Shown here: in pieces, positions 8,672 to 18,600 of the stretch
Numbering within the stretch: position 1 is the first letter of the stretch
How the letters are laid out: the number at the start of each line of letters is the position of its first letter
From: Streptococcus shenyangsis
GTDB lineage: Bacteria > Bacillota > Bacilli > Lactobacillales > Streptococcaceae
Direction of reading: 5' to 3'
DNA: 64,000 bases
Assembly: GCF_006385785.1 (NCBI RefSeq)
Contig: NZ_VFSH01000007.1
Coordinates: 1 to 64,000 of the forward strand
Notes under the pieces: model-generated
Databases searched by the model: none
Told to the model about the DNA's origin: nothing
What the model saw: the letters and a program-made list of their open reading frames with translations, nothing else
Translations under genes and position numbers: made by a program

Positions 8672-9589
8672 TTAGAGGAAGCGCTCCTTGGTTTCACGAA
8701 TCAAGGCTGCAGCTGCTTCTACAACTGGACGATCGTCTTCAGTCACTGGTGTCAATGGTGAACGAACAGAACCAATATTCAAGCCTTCATTGATCTTCAA
8801 GACTTCCTTAATCACACCGTACATATTTCCATGTGCAGCAGTGAGTTTACCAATGATAGCGTTGATAGCATACTGCAATTCACGCGCTGTTTCCAAGTCT
8901 TTGTCAGCAATCAACTGATTGAGTTTCAAGAAAAGTTCTGGCATAGCACCATAAGTACCACCGATACCAGCTTTAGCACCCATGAGACGACCACCTAGGA
9001 ACTGTTCATCAGGACCATTAAAGACGATATGGTCTTCTCCACCAAGGCTCACAAAAGTTTGGATATCTTGAACTGGCATAGAAGAGTTCTTAACACCGAT
9101 AACACGAGGATTTTTCAACATTTCAGTGTAAAGGCTTGGAGTCAAGGCAACACCTGCCAATTGAGGAATGTTGTAGATAACATAGTCTGTATTTGGAGCT
9201 GCAGAGCTGATATCATTCCAGTATTTAGCAACTGAGTATTCTGGCAAGCGGAAGTAAATTGGTGGAATCGTTGCAATGGCATCTACACCCAAGCTTTCTG
9301 CATGGCGAGCTAATTCCATACTATCTTTGGTATTGTTGCAAGCAACGTGAGCGATAATAGTCAATTTACCTTTGGCAACTGCCATGACTTCTTCCAAGAT
9401 TAATTTGCGGTCTTCAACGCTTTGGTAGATACATTCACCAGAAGAACCATTGACATAAAGACCTTGAACACCTTTATCAATGAAGTATTGAACCAAGGCA
9501 CGTGTACGCTCTGGACTTACTTCTCCTTGTTCATCATAACATGCGTAGAAGGCTGGAATGACACCTTCGTATTTTTTTAAATCTGACAT
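8672..9589 (-). CDS. nanA: N-acetylneuraminate lyase
   Basis: A DapA/NAL-family TIM barrel, 305 aa. It cleaves Neu5Ac to ManNAc and pyruvate through a Schiff-base lysine. The start MSDLKKYEGVIPAFY is chosen because GGAGAAAATCT lies just before the ATG at 9587-9589; the frame extends 22 codons further upstream without a ribosome site. GSSGECIYQS (residues about 48-57, carboxylate binding), the catalytic Tyr in DYVIYNIPQLAG, and the Schiff-base Lys in RVIGVKNSSM are all visible. It is distinct from the sialidase also called NanA in pneumococci. A strong promoter with a cre-like site precedes it. Confidence 0.92.
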   Translation of the reverse strand: MSDLKKYEGVIPAFYACYDEQGEVSPERTRALVQYFIDKGVQGLYVNGSSGECIYQSVEDRKLILEEVMAVAKGKLTIIAHVACNNTKDSMELARHAESLGVDAIATIPPIYFRLPEYSVAKYWNDISSAAPNTDYVIYNIPQLAGVALTPSLYTEMLKNPRVIGVKNSSMPVQDIQTFVSLGGEDHIVFNGPDEQFLGGRLMGAKAGIGGTYGAMPELFLKLNQLIADKDLETARELQYAINAIIGKLTAAHGNMYGVIKEVLKINEGLNIGSVRSPLTPVTEDDRPVVEAAAALIRETKERFL

Positions 9590-9646
9590 AGATTTTCTCC
9601 TATTATTTTTATTTTCTGCTAAAGCAGATTCTTTCTTTACTTCTTT

Positions 9647-9675
9647 AGTATACACTTTACTGAAAAGGCTTTCAA
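9647..9675 (-). promoter_or_regulatory. Promoter with cre-like site for the Neu5Ac lyase operon
   Basis: The complement reads TTGAAA (9675-9670), 17 bases, TATACT (9652-9647). The palindrome-like TGAAAGCCTTTTCA at 9674-9661 overlaps the -35 and differs from the cre consensus at the central CG, so it is a weaker CcpA site than the one at nanE. Confidence 0.7.
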
Positions 9676-9762
9676 TATCTTGTGGTCACTTAGATTTTAG
9701 TTTCTCGCTTATAGAATAGCTTTTGGAGCGTTTGAAAGTAGTTTCAGAAATAATTGCAACCC

Positions 9763-10407
9763 TTACTCATACTTAGCAAATAGCTTTTCCATCACTCCTA
9801 CTTGTAAAAAAGCAAGAAGTCCAAAACCAAAGAGAATAAAAGCTGATCCTCCCAATAGAAGGGTAAAGGCTGATAGATATAGAAACATCAAAATCAAAAA
9901 GATAATTACGATCATCAAGATAAACCAAGGAGCGTTAAAACTAGCCAACATCAATCCTTTTTGAAGAATTTCTTTCCAAGATAGGTCATAACGTGCCGCG
10001 ATAGGGTAACTAGCCAACATCACAATGGTAAGGAAAATCAGAATACCTAAACAAATAGCTTTCACTAATTGGAAGGGCAGAGCTGTTTGACCCCAGAAAA
10101 GATAGAGATCTGAAAGAGCAAGAAATACAATTCCTAATTCTAACATCCCCAACTGAAAACCTAATTTCAGATTTTGCCTGAAAGCTCTTAGATAGGTTCT
10201 AAAAACTGGAACACGTCTACTTTGCTTGACCTCAAACATCGTCTGATAGAGACTAATTTTGGCTACCCCAATCGTTACGATTGGCAAACAAGTTATTACA
10301 AAGAGAAGATTGACTGTTACAATATCTAAAACCTTCTCACTAATTCGCATTAGAAAATTATCTGTATCAAATGCAGCCTTGATGAGACTTCTTCCTTTTT
10401 GTGACAT
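9763..10407 (-). CDS. DUF624 (YesL-like) membrane protein
   Basis: A 214-aa integral membrane protein with about five hydrophobic segments (for example VTVNLLFVITCLPIVTIGVA near residue 35 and SAFILFGFGLLAFLQVG near the end). DUF624/YesL proteins are regularly encoded in sugar-transport operons but have no established biochemical function. Here it sits between the Neu5Ac lyase and the YhcH-like gene. It ends 174 bp from the lyase start and is followed by the lyase promoter, so it may be co-transcribed with upstream sialic genes; no role can be stated. Confidence 0.75.
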   Translation of the reverse strand: MSQKGRSLIKAAFDTDNFLMRISEKVLDIVTVNLLFVITCLPIVTIGVAKISLYQTMFEVKQSRRVPVFRTYLRAFRQNLKLGFQLGMLELGIVFLALSDLYLFWGQTALPFQLVKAICLGILIFLTIVMLASYPIAARYDLSWKEILQKGLMLASFNAPWFILMIVIIFLILMFLYLSAFTLLLGGSAFILFGFGLLAFLQVGVMEKLFAKYE

Positions 10408-10511
10408 GTTTGCTCCCCCTATAATTTAATTTATATCACTTGCTAAATCACTCCGATTTATCAATTGATAAGATTCAACTCTTAAACTCAATTTTCAAAA
10501 GTGTTCAATAG

Positions 10512-10662
10512 TACTCAATGAAAATCAAAGAGCAAACTAGAAAGCTAGCCGCGGGTTGCTCAAAGCACTGCTTTGAGGTTGTAGATAAGACTGACGAAGT
10601 CAGTCACATATATATTCCAAGGCGAAGCTGACGCAGTTTGAATTTGATTTTCGAAGAGTATA
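10512..10662 (-). repeat. BOX-type intergenic repeat
   Basis: It starts with ACTCAATGAAAATCAAAGAG and ends with GATTTTCGAAGAGTAT, the boxC and boxA ends of BOX elements. A middle insert (CTGACGAAGTCAG, ACATATATAT) suggests a boxB-like part. The same family occurs at 19729, 21344 and 30130. Confidence 0.85.
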
Positions 10663-10693
10663 AGATAGTCATCAGCTATCTCTGCTGATCATT

Positions 10694-11146
10694 CTAATCA
10701 ATTAAAATTTTAAACAAATACTTGCGAACTTGATCTTCCATACCTGCATAACCATTTGGTTGATGTGGCTCTCCTGGGAAGAAAACTGCAAAATTGTGAT
10801 AACCCAACAAGAGTGGGTATTTTTCATGACAATGGACAAAGCCAATGTCACTTGTTTCGTCAAATGCTACTGCTTCATCTTTGATACGTGAACCGTAGCT
10901 AGAATATTCATGGCCTTCTACCAACAAATGCAAGTCAGCATAGTTCTTGTGATGTTCAAATTGATCATTCTCAACTTTATTTAGGACATTTTCTTGAACA
11001 ACTAGAAAGACCTTATCCCCATCAATATCATATTTTCCTAATTCGAACGAATCTTTACGATGTTCATAAAGATAATCAATTGCTTTATCAAGATTTGGAT
11101 GAATCCCTTTATAAAAGCTAATATTTTTTAAATCGTCAAAAATCAT
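10694..11146 (-). CDS. YhcH/YjgK/YiaL family (DUF386) protein
   Basis: A 150-aa cupin-fold protein. Family-typical blocks are visible: FELGKYDIDGDKVFLVVQE (residues 35-53), EHHKNYADLHLLVEGHEYSS (65-84, with candidate metal His/Glu residues) and FAVFFPGEPHQPNGY (118-132). Relatives are encoded in nan operons, as with E. coli yhcH, and are thought to process sialic-acid or related sugar forms. The location between SatC and the DUF624 gene agrees. A terminator separates it from satC, and a GGAG site precedes the ATG. Confidence 0.82.
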   Translation of the reverse strand: MIFDDLKNISFYKGIHPNLDKAIDYLYEHRKDSFELGKYDIDGDKVFLVVQENVLNKVENDQFEHHKNYADLHLLVEGHEYSSYGSRIKDEAVAFDETSDIGFVHCHEKYPLLLGYHNFAVFFPGEPHQPNGYAGMEDQVRKYLFKILID

Positions 11147-11189
11147 TATTTTCTCCTTTAAAAATCGTCATTAAGCGATTAAAACTAAC

Positions 11190-11225
11190 ACCTCCAACAG
11201 TGTCATTCACTGTCGGAGGTTTTTA
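11190..11225 (-). terminator. Hairpin between satC and the YhcH-like gene
   Basis: ACCTCCAACAGTG pairs with CACTGTCGGAGGT around a 5-base loop with one mismatch. T-rich bases follow on both strands. Confidence 0.7.
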
Positions 11226-11271
11226 GATCATGCTAGCAATAGCAAATTGATACGGTAAAAGAAAGCGTTTC

Positions 11272-12111
11272 TTATCCTTTAACAGCTCCCATAGTAATAC
11301 CCTGAGTGAAGGATTTTTGGAATACTAAGAAGACTGTTACGATTGGCACAGCAGCAAGAGCTGCACCTGCCATGATCAAACCATAGTTGGTTGCCATTTC
11401 AGCCTGCATAGTCGCAACACCGAGTGAAATGGTCAAATTATTACGTGAAGTCAACATTACCAACTGCATGAAGTAGTCGTTCCATGTATTGATGAAGGTA
11501 AAGATTGCAAGGGCTGCAAATCCTGGTTTCACAATTGGGAAGGCTACGCTCCAGAAGGTACGAATCTCACCACAACCATCGATTTTAGCTGATTCAAGCA
11601 ACTCTGTAGGAATATTCTCACTGAACTGTTTCATGAGGAAGACCCCGAATGGCCATCCAATCAAAGGCAAGATAACTGCCCAGAGAGTATCGTGAATTCC
11701 CATGAAGTTGACGATACGTACCAATGGTACAAGGACAACTTGTTTTGGAAGTGCCATGGCAGCGATGAAGATGGCAAAGAGAATACGCTGACCATAGAAA
11801 CGTTTTTTAGCCAATACATAACCTGCTAGAGATGAGGTCGCACAGACTAAGAACATGGTTACCAATGAGATAAACACAGAGTTCCACATCCACTGCATAG
11901 CAGGGTTTTGCACCATGAGTTGTTGGAAGTTTTCCATGGTCGGCATTTTAGGGAACCATTGTGGTGGAATCATAATGGTATCAGGTTGTGACTTGAAGGC
12001 ACCTGTCAAAATCCAGTAGAATGGAAAGATAAACAGCACGGTCAACAAGAGCAAGATAATAGTTGAAATAACAGTGAAAGCTGTTAAAGGTTTCTTTTGT
12101 GTAGATTGCAT
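11272..12111 (-). CDS. satC: Sialic-acid ABC transporter permease SatC (MalG type)
   Basis: A 279-aa binding-protein-dependent permease with six predicted TM segments. The EAA loop, which docks with the ATPase, reads ESAKIDGCGEIRTFWSVAFP near residues 178-197. Together with SatB it forms the channel for Neu5Ac delivered by SatA. No ATPase gene is in the cluster, which is normal for streptococcal CUT1 systems that use a shared MsmK-type ATPase elsewhere. It starts 15 bp after the satB stop. Sialic-acid specificity rests on context and synteny. Confidence 0.88.
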   Translation of the reverse strand: MQSTQKKPLTAFTVISTIILLLLTVLFIFPFYWILTGAFKSQPDTIMIPPQWFPKMPTMENFQQLMVQNPAMQWMWNSVFISLVTMFLVCATSSLAGYVLAKKRFYGQRILFAIFIAAMALPKQVVLVPLVRIVNFMGIHDTLWAVILPLIGWPFGVFLMKQFSENIPTELLESAKIDGCGEIRTFWSVAFPIVKPGFAALAIFTFINTWNDYFMQLVMLTSRNNLTISLGVATMQAEMATNYGLIMAGAALAAVPIVTVFLVFQKSFTQGITMGAVKG

Positions 12112-12126
12112 AGCTGTCTCCTTTCT

Positions 12127-13014
12127 TTAGTATTCTACGTCGTTTCCGAGTGCTTTAAATTGAACAAAGCTTACGATCGCAATCATGACTGCCAAGAAGA
12201 CACCAATTGTGTTGGCATAGCCGTATTCTGTCAATTGAAAGGCTTTTTCGTAAAGGTAGTACATCAAGGTACTTGTTGAGTAGTTTGGTCCACCAGATGT
12301 CAAAAGCTGAATCAAGGCGAAAACTTGGAATGAGTTGATTGTTGTGATGATTGCGATATAAAGAGTTGTTGGAAGAAGGCTTGGCCATTTAATCTTCCAG
12401 AAAACTTGAAATTCAGTTGCACCGTCTACACGAGCCGCTTCAACCAGTGAATTGTCAATATTCCCCATAGCAGCTATGTAGAGGATGATTGGTTGACCAA
12501 CTGAAGTTGTCAAGAGGATAATCATAATTGCCAGTAATGCCCAGTGCTTATCTCCCAACCAAGAAATATTCTGGCTGATGATATGACTTGATTTAAGGAC
12601 AAAGTTTAGAATCCCTGATAGTGGGTCATAAATCCATTTCCAAACAACTGTTACGGCAACACTACCTGTTACAACAGGAAGGAAGAAGACGAAACGGTAG
12701 AAAGATCTGGCAATAGCATTTTGATGGTAGGTTTGCGACGCCACAAAGAGCGAAAAGAGAACAACAATCGGTACAGATCCAACAACCAAAATAACTGTGT
12801 TAATCAAAGACTTCATAAAGACAGGGTCTTTAAACATACGAATGTAGTTGTCCAAACCCACAAACTCAAATTTAGTCATTGAATAGTTAAAGAAACTTGT
12901 AATGAATCCCATAATCATAGGAACCAATACAAAGATGACAAAGAAGAATAATACTGGTGCTAAGAAAGCGTAGGAAATCACTGTTTCCCGCATACGAATT
13001 TTATTGACTTTCAC
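12127..13014 (-). CDS. satB: Sialic-acid ABC transporter permease SatB (MalF type)
   Basis: The MalF-type partner of SatC, with six TM segments and an EAA loop EAARVDGATEFQVFWKIKWP near residues 197-216 of the 295-aa protein. There is no ATG near the start. Two in-frame GTG codons exist (13023 and 13014). The second is preferred because GAGAGG lies 8 bases before it and directly abuts the first. A long hairpin separates the gene from satA, consistent with lower expression of the permeases than of the binding protein. Confidence 0.87.
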   Translation of the reverse strand: MKVNKIRMRETVISYAFLAPVLFFFVIFVLVPMIMGFITSFFNYSMTKFEFVGLDNYIRMFKDPVFMKSLINTVILVVGSVPIVVLFSLFVASQTYHQNAIARSFYRFVFFLPVVTGSVAVTVVWKWIYDPLSGILNFVLKSSHIISQNISWLGDKHWALLAIMIILLTTSVGQPIILYIAAMGNIDNSLVEAARVDGATEFQVFWKIKWPSLLPTTLYIAIITTINSFQVFALIQLLTSGGPNYSTSTLMYYLYEKAFQLTEYGYANTIGVFLAVMIAIVSFVQFKALGNDVEY

Positions 13015-13152
13015 AGTCGGCACCTCTCTTTCACAAATAGAATATTTTGGATTTTCTTGAACTGTTTTAAAATCAAAATGAAATTTTTTAAGATTCTCTT
13101 ATGTAAGAACTTCATTTTAATTTCGTGACAGTTCCTGATATTTCAAATAAAA

Positions 13153-13196
13153 TCCTCCCTTTTCTTACATAGATTATGCACAGGGAAAAGGGAGGA
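13153..13196 (-). terminator. Attenuating hairpin between satA and satB
   Basis: On the leftward strand CTCCTCCCTTTTC pairs with GAAAAGGGAGGA and is followed by TTTTATTT. Lying inside an operon after the binding-protein gene, it probably lets only part of the transcription continue into satBC or stabilises satA mRNA. Confidence 0.7.
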
Positions 13197-13214
13197 GTCA
13201 ATCTGATTCAGTGC

Positions 13215-14594
<1,380 letters not shown>

Positions 14595-14599
14595 TTATT

Positions 14600-14613
14600 T
14601 GTATACGTTTTCA
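14600..14613 (-). promoter_or_regulatory. cre site upstream of satA
   Basis: The complement reads TGAAAACGTATACA, a full match to the CcpA operator consensus TGWAANCGNTNWCA-type pattern. It predicts glucose repression of satABC. Confidence 0.7.
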
Positions 14614-14657
14614 TTTTATCCGACGCATCCACCACTCTCCTCTGCTTTGAGATTGTG

Positions 14658-15356
14658 TTATTTAAGACCAGCAACAAAGCGTTCTGTAATCTCTTTTGGT
14701 CTAGTAATGGCGCCACCAACAACGATACCTCTCACTCCATATCCAAGGATTTGTTTGGCTTGTTCTGGTGTATGAATTTTCCCTTCGGCAATGACATCAA
14801 CTCCTGCATCACAGAGTTTTTTGATCAATTCAAAATCTGGTCCGTCCACTTTTGGACTGTAAGATGTATAGCCTGATAAGGTTGTTCCGACAAAGTCAAT
14901 CCCTGCTTCTACAGCTGCTAGTCCTTCTTCGAAGGTACTTGTGTCAGCCATCAAGAGCTGGTTAGGATATTTTTCCTTGACCTGACGGATAAACTCCTGA
15001 ATCTCTAAACCATCGTAGCGTTCACGCTTGGTACAATCCAGAGCAATCACCTCGATGTCCAGTTCTGCCAATTCATCAACTTCTTTCATGGTAGCCGTGA
15101 TGAAGGGTTCTTGTGGCGGATAATCTCGTTTGATAATCCCGATAATCGGAAGTTTTGTAACCTCCTTGATTTCTTTGATATCACGAACACTGTTTGCTCG
15201 GATACCGACTGCTCCACCTTGCTCAGCTGCTTTGACCAGCAAGGGAATGACTCCTCCCGCTTCTGTATAAAGCGGTTCGTGAGGAAGGGCCTGACAAGAA
15301 ACGATGATTCCATCTTTGATTTGTGCAATCAAGGCTTCTTTAGTAATCTGTGGCAT
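14658..15356 (-). CDS. nanE: N-acetylmannosamine-6-phosphate 2-epimerase
   Basis: A 232-aa TIM-barrel enzyme that converts ManNAc-6-P to GlcNAc-6-P, feeding the Nag pathway. Family blocks include [13 protein letters not shown] (residues 18-30), GIIKRDYP (catalytic Lys region, about 72-79), [11 protein letters not shown] (about 99-109), and the phosphate-binding [14 protein letters not shown] near 208-221. The ATG at 15354-15356 follows AGGAGGAAAG. It is the first gene after a consensus promoter with an embedded cre site and probably leads the sat operon. Confidence 0.95.
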   Translation of the reverse strand: MPQITKEALIAQIKDGIIVSCQALPHEPLYTEAGGVIPLLVKAAEQGGAVGIRANSVRDIKEIKEVTKLPIIGIIKRDYPPQEPFITATMKEVDELAELDIEVIALDCTKRERYDGLEIQEFIRQVKEKYPNQLLMADTSTFEEGLAAVEAGIDFVGTTLSGYTSYSPKVDGPDFELIKKLCDAGVDVIAEGKIHTPEQAKQILGYGVRGIVVGGAITRPKEITERFVAGLK

Positions 15357-15390
15357 CCTCTTTCCTCCTTTTCTTTGTTCTTATGAGGTC

Positions 15391-15419
15391 ATTATATACC
15401 ATTTGTTAAGCGCTTTCAA
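15391..15419 (-). promoter_or_regulatory. nanE promoter with overlapping cre site
   Basis: The complement reads TTGAAA (15419-15414), 17 bases, TATAAT (15396-15391), a near-perfect vegetative promoter. TGAAAGCGCTTAAC at 15418-15405 covers the -35 and spacer and matches a CcpA site apart from one extra A, so repression by promoter blocking is predicted. Confidence 0.85.
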
Positions 15420-15555
15420 TACTTTGTGATAGAATAGATTTCAGTTTCAAAAGTATTTTATAGAACAGCTGTTTCTGAAAGTAGTTTCAGATAACATAAA
15501 TATCCATACCTATTACTCAAAATTACGAATCTTATTATAAACTTCTATATCAATA

Positions 15556-15602
15556 AAACCAGTCTAGAATTCCCATCTTTTTACAGGACTCCAGACTGGT
15601 TT
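15556..15602 (-). terminator. Terminator after the surface protease gene
   Basis: AAACCAGTCT (15556-15565) pairs with AGACTGGTTT (15593-15602). On the leftward strand it follows the stop at 15646. Confidence 0.6.
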
Positions 15603-15645
15603 ATTTTAGATTAACATAGAAGTTCAAAGAACAACAGAAGACAAA

Positions 15646-18600
15646 TTAACTGTCTTTTCGCTTATAAGAAATCATTGCTCCAAGGAGCACTCCTACAAAA
15701 CCAAATAAGATTGTTAGTGATGAGGCAGACTCACCTGTATTTGGTAACATAGACTGTTCGTTATTACTTACTTTATTCTCTAATCGATTAGATTCAGAGT
15801 TTTCATTTGTTGATAACAATTTAGGCGACAGTGAAATTTCCTCAGCCTTGTTATCTTCTGTAGGATTTTTAAATAGTGGATTGTCAATGGAGTGTCGGAA
15901 AGTCATCGCATAAATACTAGAATTATTAGTCTCAAAAATAATCTTTCCATCTTTTTGTTCGAATTCAATAGTGTGTAGTTTTCCTTCTGGATCTACAGCA
16001 TAAACATTCTCAACGGACTGATCTATAGCAAAAGTAACAAGGACTTTTCCTTCAGGTTTAACATATCTGCCGTTTACATCCTTCAATTTGATATCAAATG
16101 CTTTATAGTTTAATGAACTTAAATCACTAACTTGAACTTCTTGAATTTGAACACCTATCACATTTTTCAATACTTCTTCTGAAGCTTGAATTTGAACACT
16201 TCCTGTTGCATTTTTTAAAATACGTTGCGAACTAGCAATTCCTGAGACAACGTGCTTCGTTTCTGATTCATCTTTAGTGTTTTTATTATTTACTTGTTTA
16301 TCAGTAGATTTCACTACTGAACTTCCTTCTCCTGAGGTTGATAATGGACCCATATATTCTGGGATTTCTAGTATCGGAGATTCACCTCCATTCACGCCAC
16401 CTGTGAAAGCTGGAAGGTGGTGGACATCAGCATCCGCACCATTAACTCCGCCTCTAAAATCTGGCTTAGCGACTGTAGGAGCTGGAAAATCTCCTAATGT
16501 GGACAGAGCGCCGCTATACTCTGGAACTTCTGTAACAAGTGAGTCGCCTCCATTCACGCCACCTTTAAACTCTGGCTTAACGACTGTAGGAGCTGGAGAA
16601 TCTCCTAATGTGGATATAACACCGCTATACTCTGGAACTTCTGTAACGAGGGATACGCCTCCATTCACGCCACCTTTAAACTCTGGCTTAGCGACTGTAG
16701 GAGCTGGAGAATCTCCTAATGTGGATAGAATACCACTATACTCTGGAACTTCTGTAACAAGTGAGTCGCCTCCGTTAACTCCGCCTGTAAAGTCATGCTG
16801 TTCAACTGTTGGGGCCGATTCTTCTCCTGAGGTTGATAATACACCCGTATACTCTGGGATTTCCAGTATAGGAGATTCAGTGAAAGGAACTCCACCTTTA
16901 AACTCTGGCTTAGCGACTGTAGGAGCTGGAGAATCTCCTAATGTGGATATAATACCACTATACTCTGGAACTTCTGTAACAAGTGAGTCGCCCCCATTCA
17001 CGCCACCTGTAAACTCTGGCTTAGCTACTGTAGGAGCTGGAGAATCTCCTAATGTGGAGAGAACACCGCTATACTCTGGAACTTCTGTAACAAGTGAGTC
17101 GCCTCCGTTAACTCCACCTTTAAACTCTGGCTTAGCTACTGTAGGAGCTGCAAAGTCACCAGATGTACCTAAAATACCAGAATCTTCTTTTCCACTATCT
17201 TTTTTTGGATCTAATTTCCCAGCTAAATCCTTATCCGAATCCTTCTTAGAAGGTTCCACTTCTTTATCTTCCACATAGACAGGATCTTTTGGTTGACCCT
17301 CAATATAAGAACGAACCCAATCCAACTGCTCTTTTGATAAAACCAAACCACCACTACGGCTTCCTACAACACCATTTTGGTGAACTCCAATTAAAGCACC
17401 TTTATCATTATAAAGACCACCACCAGACGCTCCAGGTTTCGTACCTCCATAGCTAATTCCCTCTATTCCAGAGCCGAAGTCTGTAGTTCCTACTACTTTG
17501 CTATCTAAAACTGGACTTAGCTTGTTATCTGGAAAACCATAGACCGAAACTGAATCCCCCTCTGCAACTTTCGAAGATTGTTTTACAACCTCTACAGGAG
17601 TTACTTCTTTTACTGTTTCTTTTAACCGAACCAAAGCTAAGTCATTTTTAAATCCAAATACTGAATCTTTCTTATTCCAATAAACAATATCATCATCTGA
17701 AAAATTCACAGACAACCCATTCGGTAAAGTTGCTTTATACACTGTATTGGTGCGACCAGACTTAGTAACTACCTCAGAACCTTTAACTGTTAAGAAATTA
17801 TGAGCGACTGTTAACACCAAATTGGGTGCAATTAAAGTACCTGATCCCGACCCATCTGGCGTTTGAATGTGCGTTGTAGCATAGAAATTTTCTGAGCCAT
17901 TCGGAGCTTGTAACACCTCTTTACTAGGTATAGGTAAGTTCGATTTACCACTCAAATCGACTTTACCAACTTCAGTTCTTGCAAAATCCGAAGAAGACGT
18001 AGATGGAGGAGTTACCGAATCTACTACCGCTCTTATAATTGTATCACCTAAAGCTAACTTACTGACATAGTCATCAGACCAAGTAGTATCACTTGCTAGT
18101 TTGTTAATTGGCACTCCGTTATAGGATACCACTTTAGCTGTTGGGGAAGTTGCTATTAACTGTTTGAAGTCTGGATTTTGTCTTAAATGAAAATTCAAGC
18201 CACTTCCAACAGGACCTTCCTGAACAACCTTATCTGAAATCAAACGAGTTCCTTTAGTATCTTCCACTCGAAGTAGAACACGACCTTTTTCTTCACCTTT
18301 TACTAAAGTAGCTCGACCTTTTTCATCAAAACTATATAAAGCACCATCAATCTCAGACTCTACATCTTTTAAAGCTATATGATTTTCATCATAGTAGTAA
18401 CGGTTTGCACCATCTATATACCAACCCTTTATACCATATTTATCAATCATAGAACGAATCCAAGCTCTGTGATTTTCCGTAAAGATAGTACCACTGCCAA
18501 TACGCTCACTCTCAGGAGCGTTTGAAGTATTTGTTCCGTGCTGGTGGATACCGACTACCTCTCCCTTATCATTAAACAAAGGAGCACCTGAAAAACCTCC

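Noticed and set aside
9590..9655. A 22-residue extension of the Neu5Ac lyase
   Set aside because: GGAGAAAATCT precedes the shorter start, and the promoter -10 overlaps the extension.
16390..17150. Possible CRISPR-like array
   Set aside because: The repeats are in-frame coding units without unique spacers, and no cas gene is present.
16277..17278. A 333-codon open frame on the plus strand
   Set aside because: It is antisense to the protease repeat stalk, repeats in step with it, and has no ribosome site or recognisable family.
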